DNA from: Bradyrhizobium amphicarpaeae
GTDB taxonomy: Bacteria > Pseudomonadota > Alphaproteobacteria > Rhizobiales > Xanthobacteraceae
Direction: 5' to 3'
DNA: 64,000 nucleotides
Assembly: GCF_002266435.3 (NCBI RefSeq)
Contig: NZ_CP029426.2
Span: 4,184,001 to 4,248,000 of the forward strand
Shown: one piece after another, positions 43,283-51,794 of the stretch
How positions within the stretch are numbered: position 1 is the first letter of the stretch
How the letters are laid out: every line of letters begins with the position of its first letter
Notes under the pieces: model-generated
Database searches by the model: none
The model's input: only the letters and a program-made list of their open reading frames with translations
What the model was told of the DNA's origin: nothing
Translations under genes and position numbers: made by a program

Positions 43283-43648
43283 CTATCCGATAAAACGCCG
43301 GACCGTCTCAATGAATTTGCCGACCGAGATCGGCTTGGACAAATACGCCTCGCAGCCGCCCTCGCGGATGCGTTCTTCGTCGCCCTTCATCGCGAACGCG
43401 GTGACCGCGACGACGGGAATAGAACGCAGCTCCGGATCGTCCTTGATCCAGCGCGTCACCTCGAGGCCGGAGACCTGCGGCAATTGGATGTCCATCAGCA
43501 CGAGATCGGGCCGCATCTTGCGCACCAGGTCGAGCGCCTCGTAGCCGTTGCTGGTGCCGGAGGTCTGGTAGCCGTGCGCCTCCAACAGGTCGCGGAAGAG
43601 CTTCATGTTGAGCTCGTTGTCTTCCACGATCAGGACGGTCTTAGCCAT
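43283..43648 (-). CDS. divK: Single-domain response regulator DivK
   Basis: A 121-residue lone receiver domain. Phospho-acceptor Asp53 ([14 protein letters not shown]), the acidic pocket (VEDNELNMK) and the KPISVGKF lysine are present. In Caulobacter and relatives DivK is phosphorylated by DivJ/PleC and controls CtrA activity through CckA. The divK-pleD operon order is the classic alphaproteobacterial one. The 241-base upstream gap probably contains its promoter, but I do not assign a CtrA site. Confidence 0.96.
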   Translation of the reverse strand: MAKTVLIVEDNELNMKLFRDLLEAHGYQTSGTSNGYEALDLVRKMRPDLVLMDIQLPQVSGLEVTRWIKDDPELRSIPVVAVTAFAMKGDEERIREGGCEAYLSKPISVGKFIETVRRFIG

Positions 43649-43889
43649 CCCGCCCTCCTGATTGGTCCGCAGACCGGTACATGTGACGCCTCAGACGCCG
43701 CGTTCCGGCGTTTTGAAAACTGGATTCAAACTAGCCTCAGATTCGCTTGAGTTTCGTTAAACCCGAGGGGCGACTTTGTGCGATGTGGTTTCCAGTTGCT
43801 TGCCTGGGGCCGGAAGACTTGAGGCCGAGACTCGGGCATGATGACCTCAAAGTAGACACCGAAAGTTAACGGAAAGGCAAACCGTCCCC

Positions 43890-44201
43890 TTGAAAAAGCC
43901 TGTTCACAACCCTCGCGAAGTCGCTGAAATCGTTGCGATTCAGGCGCTGTCCTTTGTTGCGGGCGACCCGGAAAGGCTGGGCCTGTTCCTGGCCGAGACA
44001 GGGGTGGGTCCGGAGACCCTGCGCAATGCCGCCGCGGACCCCAATTTCCTGCTCAGCGTGCTCGACTTCGTGATGCGCGACGATGCCACGGTGAAGGCCT
44101 TCGCCGCGACCGTGGAACTGCATCCGACCAACGTCGCAGCAGCGCGGCAGGTCCTCGGCGACGCGCTGGGCGACCGCTCCTGGGAGCGCGACGTGCCGTG
44201 A
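43890..44201 (+). CDS. DUF3572 family protein
   Basis: A 103-residue soluble helical protein: NPREVAEIVAIQALSFVAGD, ERLGLFLAETGVGPETLRNA and FLLSVLDFVMRDDATVKAFA. It is a conserved alphaproteobacterial family of unknown function that regularly sits between divK and dinB. Translation probably starts at TTG 43890. The stop overlaps the dinB GTG by three bases, indicating translational coupling. Confidence 0.85.
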   Translation: MKKPVHNPREVAEIVAIQALSFVAGDPERLGLFLAETGVGPETLRNAAADPNFLLSVLDFVMRDDATVKAFAATVELHPTNVAAARQVLGDALGDRSWERDVP

Positions 44202-45487
44202 GCGCTCCTGAGGCGGCCGGGCCCCGCTGTTTCTGCCGGGATTGTCTGGCCGACCTCGATATGGGCGTGCGGCGCTGCTCCGCCTGCGGTTCCCCTCGCC
44301 TGGTCCGCCATCGCGCGCTCGCGGGCCTGACCATCGCCCATATCGACTGCGACGCCTTCTACGCGACGGTCGAGAAGCGCGACAATCCTGACATCGCCGA
44401 CAAGCCCGTCATCATCGGCGGGGGAAAACGCGGCGTGGTCTCGGCCGCCTGCTACATCGCGCGCACTTACGGCGTGCGCTCGGCGATGCCGATGTTCAAA
44501 GCCCTGGACGCCTGCCCGCACGCCACCGTCATCCCGCCCGACATCGCCAAATACGTCCGCGTCGGCCGCGAGGTGCGGCAGGCCATGCAGGCGCTGACGC
44601 CGCTGGTCGAGCCGCTCTCGATCGACGAAGCCTTCCTCGATCTCTCCGGCACCGAGCGGGTGCACGGCATGATCCCGGCCAAGGTGCTGGCGCGCTTTGC
44701 CCGCGACGTCGAGCGCGACATCGGCATCTCCGTCTCGGTCGGCCTGTCCTGCAACAAGTTCCTGGCCAAGATCGCCTCCGACCTCGACAAGCCGCGCGGC
44801 TTTGCCGCGCTCGACCAGGAGGAAGCGCGTTTGATGTTGGCGGACAAGCCCGTCGGCTTCATCTTCGGCGTCGGCCCTGCCACGCAGGAGCGCCTGATGC
44901 AGCGCGGCTTCCGCGTCATCGCGGACCTTCAGAAGGCCGACGAGATCGAGATGATGCGGCAGTTTCCGAGCGACGGCCGCAGGCTGTGGCGGCTCGCCCG
45001 CGGCATCGACGACCGCCGCGTCGAGCCCGACCGCGGCGCCAAGACGATTTCCAGCGAGACCACCTTCGACACCGACATCCGCGATTTCGCCACGCTGGAG
45101 AAGATCCTGTGGCGTCTGTGCGAGAAGACCTCGTCGCGCCTCAAGAACAGCGAGCTCGGCGGCTCCACCGTCACGCTAAAGCTGAAGACCTCAGATTTCC
45201 GCCAGCGCACCCGCTCGCAATCGATCGCAGCCCCGACGCAGCTTGCCGCCAAGATCTTTGCGATCTGCCGCGAAATGCTGGCGAAGGAGATCGACGGCAC
45301 CGCCTTCCGCCTGATGGGCGCCGGCGTCAGTGCGCTGCGCGAGGGCTCGCCCGCCGACGACACCGACATGCTCGACCGCCGCGCCGCCCACGCCGAACGC
45401 GCCGTCGACAGCCTGCGCAAGAAATTCGGCAGCGCCGCGGTAATCCGCGGCATCGCCTATGAGGGCCCGGAGAAGGCGCAGGAGTGA
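44198..45487 (+). CDS. dinB: DNA polymerase IV
   Basis: Error-prone Y-family polymerase of 429 residues. The catalytic acids are in HIDCDAFYA and SIDEAFLDLSG; a little-finger domain follows (FDTDIRDFATLEKILWRLCE). An N-terminal extension of about 40 residues holds five cysteines (Cys11, 13, 16, 27, 30; CFCRDC and CSAC), a probable zinc ribbon found in alphaproteobacterial DinB. Start GTG 44198 overlaps the DUF3572 stop. No SOS box was identified. Confidence 0.95.
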   Translation: MSAPEAAGPRCFCRDCLADLDMGVRRCSACGSPRLVRHRALAGLTIAHIDCDAFYATVEKRDNPDIADKPVIIGGGKRGVVSAACYIARTYGVRSAMPMFKALDACPHATVIPPDIAKYVRVGREVRQAMQALTPLVEPLSIDEAFLDLSGTERVHGMIPAKVLARFARDVERDIGISVSVGLSCNKFLAKIASDLDKPRGFAALDQEEARLMLADKPVGFIFGVGPATQERLMQRGFRVIADLQKADEIEMMRQFPSDGRRLWRLARGIDDRRVEPDRGAKTISSETTFDTDIRDFATLEKILWRLCEKTSSRLKNSELGGSTVTLKLKTSDFRQRTRSQSIAAPTQLAAKIFAICREMLAKEIDGTAFRLMGAGVSALREGSPADDTDMLDRRAAHAERAVDSLRKKFGSAAVIRGIAYEGPEKAQE

Positions 45488-45513
45488 TGGAGCCACGACG
45501 ACGGTGTCCTTTC

Positions 45514-45626
45514 CGTCATCCTGAGGTGCGAGCCCTGGCGAGCCTCGAAGGATGCACGACCGAGATGCAGCCGGGCCGTGCATCCTTCGAGGCCTCCGCT
45601 GACGCTCCGGCGCCTCAGGATGACGG
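45514..45626. repeat. Inverted repeat, GTCATCCTGAGG / CCTCAGGATGAC family
   Basis: CGTCATCCTGAGG is mirrored by CCTCAGGATGACGG, with inner arms GAGCCTCGAAGGATGCACG / CGTGCATCCTTCGAGGC. It belongs to the same family as 25103-25234 and lies between dinB and the ACT-domain gene. Confidence 0.85.
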
Positions 45627-45644
45627 TCGTGAGAGGAAGCGACC

Positions 45645-46052
45645 ATGACGGGCGAACGCGATCTCGGCGTGTTGCTGAGGCACATGAGGCCGGAGCTGCG
45701 GCCGGGGATCTTCGTGTTCTGCTCGATCCCGGCAGGCGATCCTATTCCCGCCAATCTCGCCCCGCTTTTGACTTTCCACGAGCAGGAAGGAACGACGTTG
45801 GTGATCCCGCAAGAGGAAGCCGAAGCGGCGGGATTGCGCTCCGCGTTCGTCTCGCGCCTGATCACGCTGACGGTTCACTCGGCGCTCGAAGCGGTCGGCT
45901 TCCTGGCGGCGATCACGCCCCGGCTGGCCGAAGCCGGCATCAGCGTGAACGCGGTGTCGGCCTTCCACCACGATCACCTCTTCGTGCCGGCTGGCCGGGC
46001 CGACGAGGCGATGGCTCTCTTGCGAGAGATGTCGAACGCGAAGCACTTGTAG
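45645..46052 (+). CDS. ACT-domain protein
   Basis: A 135-residue protein with two ACT-like halves: an N-terminal RPGIFVFCSIPAG ... FHEQEGTTLVIPQEEAEAAG part and a C-terminal VGFLAAITPRLAEAGISVNA. Such proteins bind small ligands, often amino acids. No catalytic motif is seen. The stop codon TAG lies within the first bases of the next palindromic repeat, so the repeat may have trimmed or replaced the original gene end. Confidence 0.8.
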   Translation: MTGERDLGVLLRHMRPELRPGIFVFCSIPAGDPIPANLAPLLTFHEQEGTTLVIPQEEAEAAGLRSAFVSRLITLTVHSALEAVGFLAAITPRLAEAGISVNAVSAFHHDHLFVPAGRADEAMALLREMSNAKHL

Positions 46053-46134
46053 CCCGGATGGAGCGAAGCGAAATCCGGGGCAGTACGTCCGCTGCAACAG
46101 TTTCCCGGATTGCGCTTCGCTCCATCCGGGCTAC
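46049..46134. repeat. Inverted repeat, GTAGCCCGGATGGAGC family (copy 2)
   Basis: GTAGCCCGGATGGAGCGAAG pairs with CTTCGCTCCATCCGGGCTAC. It is a near copy of 32085-32168 and overlaps the ACT gene stop by four bases. Confidence 0.88.
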
Positions 46135-46144
46135 AGGCGAGACC

Positions 46145-46546
46145 TCAATCCGCGACCGCGATCGCCTCGATCTCGATCAGCCATTCCGGCGCGGCGAGCG
46201 CGGAGACACCGACCAGCGTCGAGGCCGGCGGCTCCATGCCTTCGAAGAAGGCCGAGCGGGCCTTGCCGATGATCGGGCGCAGCTCCGGCTTGTAGTTCAC
46301 GACGAAGGTCGTGATCTTGACGATGTTGGAATAGCTCGCGCCGGCCGCTTTCAGCGCGTGCCCGAGATTCTGCATCACCTGCGTGGTCTGCGCGGCGATA
46401 TCGCCCTCGCCGACGATCCGCCCCTCCTCGTCCACCGACACCTGCCCGGAGATGTAAATGGTGCGCGCACCGGTAGCGGTGACGACATGGGAATAGGCGG
46501 GATTGTGATGCAGGCCGCTGGGGCGGAGATGATCGAGCTTGGGCAT
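46145..46546 (-). CDS. RidA family protein (1)
   Basis: A 133-residue YjgF/YER057c/UK114-fold protein: TIYISGQVSVDEEGRIVGEG, DIAAQTTQVMQNLGHALKAA, IVKITTFVVNY and PPASTLVGVSALAAPEWLIE. The RidA catalytic Arg equivalent is not conserved (the ALAAPEWLIEIEAI segment lacks it), so enamine deaminase activity is uncertain. It lies alone between two palindromic repeats. Confidence 0.87.
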   Translation of the reverse strand: MPKLDHLRPSGLHHNPAYSHVVTATGARTIYISGQVSVDEEGRIVGEGDIAAQTTQVMQNLGHALKAAGASYSNIVKITTFVVNYKPELRPIIGKARSAFFEGMEPPASTLVGVSALAAPEWLIEIEAIAVAD

Positions 46547-46654
46547 GGGCTGGCTCCCTCAGGTTTCTGGTTGAGAGGAAGCGTAGCTGGAGAGTGTGAC
46601 GAGAGCTAGTCCGTCATGGCGGAAGCGACGCGGCGAAGAGAGATCCCGTAGTCT

Positions 46655-46750
46655 CGTAGGGTGGGCAAAGCGAAGCGTGCCCACGATCTTGCCCATTGCT
46701 GAAAGGTGGTGGGCACGGCGCGCGAAGTGCGCGCCTTTGCCCACCCTACG
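46655..46750. repeat. Inverted repeat, CGTAGGGTGGGCAAAG family
   Basis: CGTAGGGTGGGCAAAGCG with CGTGCCCAC is mirrored by GTGGGCACG and CTTTGCCCACCCTACG-like ends. It fills the gap between the RidA gene and the end of the EipB gene. It is a widespread Bradyrhizobium intergenic repeat type. Confidence 0.85.
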
Positions 46751-46780
46751 CCACTGCTCGCGCGGAAAGAGCTCCGCCCC

Positions 46781-47641
46781 TCAATTGCAGGGCTTGCTGT
46801 CCTTCACGTCGAACTTGCCCATCACGCCGGAGATGACGAAGTCGTTGTAATCGAGCACGAGCTGGCGCGAGACGCCGTTTTCGTAGAGCTCGAACGCCAT
46901 CGCATAGACCGGCGTCTGCTCGCCCTCTTTCTGCTGGGCCTCGCGGTCGAAATAGCTGACCGTGACGGGCCAGCGCTTCAGCGATTTCATGTGCTCGTCG
47001 GAAGTCGACGGATCCGGCGAGGCGTCGCGGTCGGCGGGGATCGGCTGGCCGATCACGGTCAGCGTGTTGTAGACCTTCTGGCCGTCGTCGGAGCCGTCAT
47101 AGACCGACAGCTCGAGCAACGACTTGCCGTCCTTGGCGGCGGCGATGATGTGCTGGATCTGCTCGGTCGGGAACACGATCTTGCCGTCGAGGGTGAAGCT
47201 CTTGGGCGCCGGCAGCTTCAGCTTGACGTTGATGTGGTCGCCGTCGCGCTCGGCCGTGCCGTCGACCCGGCCGGCATCCGCCTCGTTCATGCGGGTCTCG
47301 ATCTTGAAGCGGTAGCTTTTGCCCGCGGCATCTTCCCAGGAGTTGGAGCGGAGGTCGCTGAGCGTGACTTTGCCCTCGCCGCTGTCGAGCTCGGAGACCT
47401 GGCGGAATTCGGAGGTATAGCCCTCGCACGAGCTTCCGGTGAAGTTGTAGAGGATGCGGCCGCGCGCGCTGTTGACCGAGTTGGAGCGCGATTTCACCAG
47501 GCTGAGGTCGTAAAGCGCCTGGTGCGCGAGGAACGGACCATTGGCGGCCTGTGCGCCATCGCCAAGGCCGAAATCGCCAAGGCCCAAACTGGCCGCTGCG
47601 AGCGCCGTGACACCGAGCGAAGTCCGGAAAAGGTGCACCAT
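46781..47641 (-). CDS. eipB: Cell envelope integrity protein EipB (DUF1849)
   Basis: Periplasmic spiral beta-barrel protein of about 286 residues needed for envelope integrity in Brucella. A signal sequence (TSLGVTALAAASLGLGDF ... GAQA) precedes the mature start ANGPFLAHQALYDLSLVKSR. Conserved family features are NSARGRILYNFTGSSCEGY and the pair of cysteines Cys72 and Cys285 (C-terminal DSKPCN), which form a disulfide in Brucella EipB. The ATG at 47641 is preferred; an ATG at 47698 would add a non-signal stretch. The 259 bases upstream carry no gene. Confidence 0.9.
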   Translation of the reverse strand: MVHLFRTSLGVTALAAASLGLGDFGLGDGAQAANGPFLAHQALYDLSLVKSRSNSVNSARGRILYNFTGSSCEGYTSEFRQVSELDSGEGKVTLSDLRSNSWEDAAGKSYRFKIETRMNEADAGRVDGTAERDGDHINVKLKLPAPKSFTLDGKIVFPTEQIQHIIAAAKDGKSLLELSVYDGSDDGQKVYNTLTVIGQPIPADRDASPDPSTSDEHMKSLKRWPVTVSYFDREAQQKEGEQTPVYAMAFELYENGVSRQLVLDYNDFVISGVMGKFDVKDSKPCN

Positions 47642-47900
47642 GTCTGATCCTTGGGGACGCGTCCTCGGGTAATCCTTGGGGATGCGCAGATTCGACATTT
47701 TAATGACCGTTCCATTGCGTCGCAACTGAGGCCGTTTCACGTAAAATTGCGGCCCGCCCTCCAACCTGCAACCTCGCCCCGGCAAAAGGCAGCCTCTTGC
47801 GGGTTGCTTGCATGTGGCGGCACGATGGGCGAAACAGGGCGCGCCCGGCCTCCCACGGATGCGCCGGAGCGAATGAAATTTCTGGACAACGAGGGCGAAG

Positions 47901-48368
47901 ATGGCGGGCACGGTCGAGCAAAAGCTGGCGGAACAGGGCATCAAGCTGCACGAAGCCCCCACCCCCGTGGCCAATTACGTACCCTTCGTGCGCACCGGCA
48001 ACCTGCTGTTCGTCTCCGGCCAGGTCTGCTTCGACCCCTCCGGCAAGCTGATCGCCAAGGGCAAGCTGGGCGCCGGCGTCTCCATCGAGGACGGTGCCGC
48101 GGCGGCCCGCGGCTGCGCGGTCAATCTGCTGGCCCAGGTCAAGGCGGCGCTGGGCGACCTCGACAAGGTGGTGCGCGTGGTTCGCCTCGGCGGCTTCATC
48201 AATTCGGCGCCGGACTTCCTGGACGGGCCGAAGGTGCTCAACGGCGCTTCCGACCTGATGGTCGCCGCGTTCGGCGACAAGGGCCGCCACGCCAGAACTA
48301 CCGTCGGTGTCGCCTCGCTGCCCGCGGACGCGGCGGTCGAGGTCGAGGGCGTATTCGAGGTCGCCTGA
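47901..48368 (+). CDS. RidA family protein (2)
   Basis: A 155-residue member of the YjgF_endoribonuc family: NLLFVSGQVCFDPSGKLIAK, ARGCAVNLLAQVKAALGDLD, KVVRVVRLGGFINSAPDFLD and GRHARTTVGVASLPADAAVE. GHARTTVGVASLP places it in the subgroup with the conserved Arg. The start is 5 bases from no clear SD. It is 5 bases upstream of the GDPD gene, so the two form an operon; a shared function is unclear. Confidence 0.88.
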   Translation: MAGTVEQKLAEQGIKLHEAPTPVANYVPFVRTGNLLFVSGQVCFDPSGKLIAKGKLGAGVSIEDGAAAARGCAVNLLAQVKAALGDLDKVVRVVRLGGFINSAPDFLDGPKVLNGASDLMVAAFGDKGRHARTTVGVASLPADAAVEVEGVFEVA

Positions 48369-48373
48369 CGAGC

Positions 48374-49120
48374 ATGCGCGCTCCGGATTGGCTGACAGCC
48401 CGGCCGGTCGCCCATCGCGGCCTGCATGACATTTCCCGCGGCATCGTCGAGAACATGCCGGGCGCGGTGCAGGCTGCGATCGCGGGCAATTTCTCGATCG
48501 AGGTCGACATCCAGCTCTCGTCCGACGGCGAGGCCATGGTGCATCACGACCATGCGCTGGGCCGCCTCACCGAGGCCACCGGCGAGGTGGTGTCGAAGAC
48601 CGCCGCGGAGCTGAAGGCCGTCAAATTCAAGGACACGCCCGAGCGGATGATGTCGCTGTCCGACCTCTGCGCCATGGTCGCCGGCCGCGTGCCGCTGGTG
48701 ATCGAGGTGAAGAGCCATTTTGGCGGCGACCGCAAGCTGGTGAAGCGAATGGCCGAGGTGCTGGCGACCTATCCGGGCCCCGCCGTCGGAATGTCGTTCG
48801 ATCCCGACCAGGTGCTGGCATTGCGTGAGCTGTTGCCCTCCCGCCCGCGCGGCATCGTCGCGCAGCGGACCTATGAGGACGATTATTGGGCCAAGCTCAC
48901 GCAGCCGCAGCGCGACAGCATGCTGTACTTGCGCCACGGCTTCCAGACCCGGCCGCACTTCATCGCCTTCAGGGTCGACGACCTCCCGGCCCCCGCCCCC
49001 TGGATCGCCCGCAACGTGTTCGGCTGCGCCCTGCTCGGCTGGACCGTCCGCACAAGCGGGCAGCGGACGCGGGTCGGGCAATATGCCGATCAGATGATCT
49101 TTGAGGGGTTCGTACCGTAG
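48374..49120 (+). CDS. Glycerophosphodiester phosphodiesterase
   Basis: A 248-residue TIM-barrel enzyme hydrolysing glycerophosphodiesters to glycerol-3-phosphate. It has the signature AHRGLHD ... ENMPGAVQAAIAGNFSIEVD, the HHDHALGRLT box with the second His, and VPLVIEVKSHFGG. There is no signal peptide, so it is cytoplasmic. The ATG at 48374 follows the RidA stop by five bases. Confidence 0.93.
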   Translation: MRAPDWLTARPVAHRGLHDISRGIVENMPGAVQAAIAGNFSIEVDIQLSSDGEAMVHHDHALGRLTEATGEVVSKTAAELKAVKFKDTPERMMSLSDLCAMVAGRVPLVIEVKSHFGGDRKLVKRMAEVLATYPGPAVGMSFDPDQVLALRELLPSRPRGIVAQRTYEDDYWAKLTQPQRDSMLYLRHGFQTRPHFIAFRVDDLPAPAPWIARNVFGCALLGWTVRTSGQRTRVGQYADQMIFEGFVP

Positions 49121-49179
49121 GTCAGGCGCATCTCTCACCCCCTTGAAGTCGCTGCTGCAATGCACGATCTTGGGCAACG

Positions 49180-50418
49180 ATGGCATCATCTGAAATCACG
49201 CTCGAGGCCGTACCTTCCATTGGCGAGGTGTCTGCCGAAGATTGGGACGCCTGCGCCAATCCCGGCGGCAAATGTGGGCTTGGCGCGGGAACCTCGTCCG
49301 GACTTCCAGGCGATTCCCTCGGCGTCTCAAAGCCCGCTTATAACCCGTTCGTCTCGCACGCCTTTCTCTCGGCCGTCGAGACATCCGGTTCGGCCACCAT
49401 CCGTACCGGCTGGGGACCGCGGCATCTCGTGGCCAAGGTCGACGGCCGCGTTGCCGGTGTCGTGCCCTGCTATCTGAAATCGCATTCGCAGGGCGAGTAC
49501 GTCTTCGACCGCGGCTGGGCCGACGCCTATGAGCGCGCCGGCGGGCGCTACTACCCGAAGCTCCAGGTCTCGGTTCCCTTCACTCCGGCCACAGGCCCGC
49601 GCCTGCTGGTCCGCGACGGCGTCGATCGCGAGCGCATCCTCGACGCGCTGGCGAGCGGCCTCGTGGCGCTGTGCGGCGTCAGCAAAGCCTCCTCCGTCCA
49701 CGTCACCTTCGCGCGCGAGGACGAATGGAAGCTGCTCGCCGCACACGGCTTCCTGCAGCGCACGGACCAGCAGTTCCACTGGCGCAATGAGGGCTTTACT
49801 GGCTTCGACGACTTCCTGGCGACCCTGAACTCGCGCCACCGTAAATCGATCAAGCGCGAGCGGCGCGATGCGCTCTCCGCCGGCATCACCATCCACTGGC
49901 TGACGGGCAAGGACATCACCGAAGACGCCTGGGATGCGTTTTTCATGTTCTACATGGAGACCGGCTCGCGCAAATGGGGCCGCCCCTATCTGACGCGCGA
50001 ATTCTTCTCGCTGATCGGCGAGACGATGGCCGAGGACGTGCTGCTGGTGATGGCCCGCCGCAACGATCGCTGGATTGCGGGCGCGATCAACTTCATCGGT
50101 TCGGACACGCTGTTCGGCCGCAACTGGGGCGCGGTCGAGCATCATCCGTTCCTGCATTTCGAGGTCTGCTATTACCAGGCGATCGACTTCGCCATCAAAC
50201 GCGGCCTCACCCATGTCGAGGCCGGTGCGCAAGGCGAGCACAAGATCGCGCGCGGCTACCTGCCGCGCACCACCCATTCCGCGCACTTCATCGCCGATCC
50301 CGGGCTGCGCCGCGCCATCGATGACTACCTCAAGCGTGAGCGCGCCTATGTCGCCGAGGCCGGACGAGAGCTGACTGAGCTCGGCCCGTTCCGCAAAGGC
50401 ATCGACGAGGCGCCTTGA
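49180..50418 (+). CDS. FemAB-like peptidogalycan biosynthesis/recognition protein (DUF482)
   Basis: A 412-residue protein of the FemAB-like/DUF482 family, an N-acyltransferase (GNAT-like) fold. Family segments are YNPFVSHAFLSAVETSGSA, GWADAYERAGGRYYPKLQVS, LNSRHRKSIKRERRDA, and FYMETGSRKWGRPYLTREFF. The GAQGEHKIARGYLPRTTHSA block is highly conserved. Its reaction is not established; an aminoacyl- or acyl-transfer role in the envelope is inferred from the fold. Confidence 0.88.
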   Translation: MASSEITLEAVPSIGEVSAEDWDACANPGGKCGLGAGTSSGLPGDSLGVSKPAYNPFVSHAFLSAVETSGSATIRTGWGPRHLVAKVDGRVAGVVPCYLKSHSQGEYVFDRGWADAYERAGGRYYPKLQVSVPFTPATGPRLLVRDGVDRERILDALASGLVALCGVSKASSVHVTFAREDEWKLLAAHGFLQRTDQQFHWRNEGFTGFDDFLATLNSRHRKSIKRERRDALSAGITIHWLTGKDITEDAWDAFFMFYMETGSRKWGRPYLTREFFSLIGETMAEDVLLVMARRNDRWIAGAINFIGSDTLFGRNWGAVEHHPFLHFEVCYYQAIDFAIKRGLTHVEAGAQGEHKIARGYLPRTTHSAHFIADPGLRRAIDDYLKRERAYVAEAGRELTELGPFRKGIDEAP

Positions 50419-50482
50419 CGGTTTGCCACGGCTGGTGACAGTAAGCGCAAAATTCCAAGCGCAAGTTTCTCGGGGAGCCGTC

Positions 50483-50908
50483 ATGACCGCCTACGACACC
50501 AACAACATCTTCGCAAAAATCCTGCGCGGCGAGCTGCCCTGCACCAAGGTCTACGAGGACGAGCACGTCTTCGCATTCCTCGACATCATGCCGCGCGTGC
50601 CCGGCCACACGCTGGTGATCCCGAAGGCCCCTGCCCGCAACATCCTCGACATCAAGCCGGACGACTACGCCCACGTCGCCCGCGGCGCGCACAAGATCGC
50701 CGCCGCCGCCATGAAGGCTTTCAAGGCCGATGGCATCACCATCCAGCAATTCAACGAGCCCGCCGGCGGACAGGTGGTGTTTCACCTCCACATGCACGTC
50801 ATGCCGCGCCACGACGGCGTGGCGATGCTGCCGCCCGCCAGCCGCAAGGAAGACGCCAAGGTGCTGGAAGAGCACGCGGCAAAGTTGATCGCGGCGTTGA
50901 ACGGGTAG
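50483..50908 (+). CDS. HIT family nucleotide-binding protein
   Basis: A 141-residue histidine-triad protein. It shows NIFAKILRGELPCTKVYEDE, FLDIMPRVPGHTLVIPKA and the triad VVFHLHMHVMPR. Such proteins hydrolyse AMP-linked substrates. The ATG at 50483 is preceded by GGGGAG and yields the normal short N-terminus. It follows the FemAB-like gene by 64 bases. Confidence 0.93.
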   Translation: MTAYDTNNIFAKILRGELPCTKVYEDEHVFAFLDIMPRVPGHTLVIPKAPARNILDIKPDDYAHVARGAHKIAAAAMKAFKADGITIQQFNEPAGGQVVFHLHMHVMPRHDGVAMLPPASRKEDAKVLEEHAAKLIAALNG

Positions 50909-50921
50909 CTCTCTCCACTCC

Positions 50922-51413
50922 TCACTCCGTCTCGAAATCACCCTTCTGCGGCGCCGCCAATGGCGTGAACTCGCAGCGGTCGGGCTTGATGTCGATCAGC
51001 GGCGTGTTGTCGAGACAATCGAGCCCGCGTACCAGGATCGCGTTGCCCTCGATGCCGACCAGCTTCACGATCGAGGTGCCGATCGGATTGGGCCGCACCG
51101 GCGAGCGCAGCGAGAAAGTGCCGCGCGTCTTCTCGTTGTTCTTCGGGCTTTGCAGGATGATGTCGCGGCGTGACTGGTCGAGCCAGTAAAGCACTTCGAG
51201 ATTGCTGTAGAAATCGACGCCCTTGATGGCCGGCACGAACGGCTCGAAGATCTCGAGCCGGCAGATCGGGCCGTCCTGGCGTCCCTGCCGCGGCGTCTCC
51301 ATCCGCGAGGTCCAGGGCGTGCGGACGCGGCCGATGAAGACCAGGCCGGCATCCTGCGCGGGCGGCAGCTCGATGGCGACCTCGCCCTCACGGAGCTCGT
51401 TCTTGCGAACCAT
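50922..51413 (-). CDS. trmO: tRNA (t6A37) N6-methyltransferase TrmO
   Basis: A TsaA-like SAM-dependent enzyme of 163 residues that methylates t6A37 in tRNA(Thr). Conserved blocks are VFIGRVRTPW, CRLEIFEPFVPAIKGVD, LEVLYWLDQSRRD, GTFSLRSPVRPNPIGTSIVK and LDCLDNTPLIDIKPD. It is convergent with the HIT gene. Confidence 0.92.
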   Translation of the reverse strand: MVRKNELREGEVAIELPPAQDAGLVFIGRVRTPWTSRMETPRQGRQDGPICRLEIFEPFVPAIKGVDFYSNLEVLYWLDQSRRDIILQSPKNNEKTRGTFSLRSPVRPNPIGTSIVKLVGIEGNAILVRGLDCLDNTPLIDIKPDRCEFTPLAAPQKGDFETE

Positions 51414-51443
51414 ATTTCCGATTCCTTGCTGGTGGGCAGGGTT

Positions 51444-51794
51444 TTAGCCCAACCACCACTTGCCGGCCAGCATGAAGACTTCGCCGGTCACGACGCCCGC
51501 GAAAATCGAGCGGCGGGTCAGCAGGAATACGACGAGGCCGGCGGCCACCGCGCCATAGCGCAAGGTATCAGGCACGCTGGCGAGCGCGCCCGGCGGCTCC
51601 ACCACGATCTGGGCGATGACGCCGGCGAGGATGGCCGTGGCAACCGCCCGCACCCAGACCAGCAGTTCGGAGCCTTCGTCGATACCGCCGCCGAACCACA
51701 GGCCGAGCATGCGCCAGATCTGGTTGGGAACGACGCCGGCGACGAACAGCACGACGAGCGCCTGCCAGTCGCCGATGAGCTGCGCGTAGCTCAT
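51444..51794 (-). CDS. AzlD-type branched-chain amino acid export subunit
   Basis: A 116-residue membrane protein with four hydrophobic segments: ALVVLFVAGVVPNQIWRMLG, VRAVATAILAGVIAQIVV, RYGAVAAGLVVFLL and FAGVVTGEVFMLAG. It matches the small partner of the AzlCD (BrnFE) exporter. The ATG overlaps the azlC-like stop (ATGA), so the two subunits are coupled. Confidence 0.85.
   Translation of the reverse strand: MSYAQLIGDWQALVVLFVAGVVPNQIWRMLGLWFGGGIDEGSELLVWVRAVATAILAGVIAQIVVEPPGALASVPDTLRYGAVAAGLVVFLLTRRSIFAGVVTGEVFMLAGKWWLG

Noticed and set aside
43649..43889. CtrA binding site upstream of divK
   Set aside because: GTTAAC and GTTAAA occur, but no TTAA-N7-TTAA arrangement is present.
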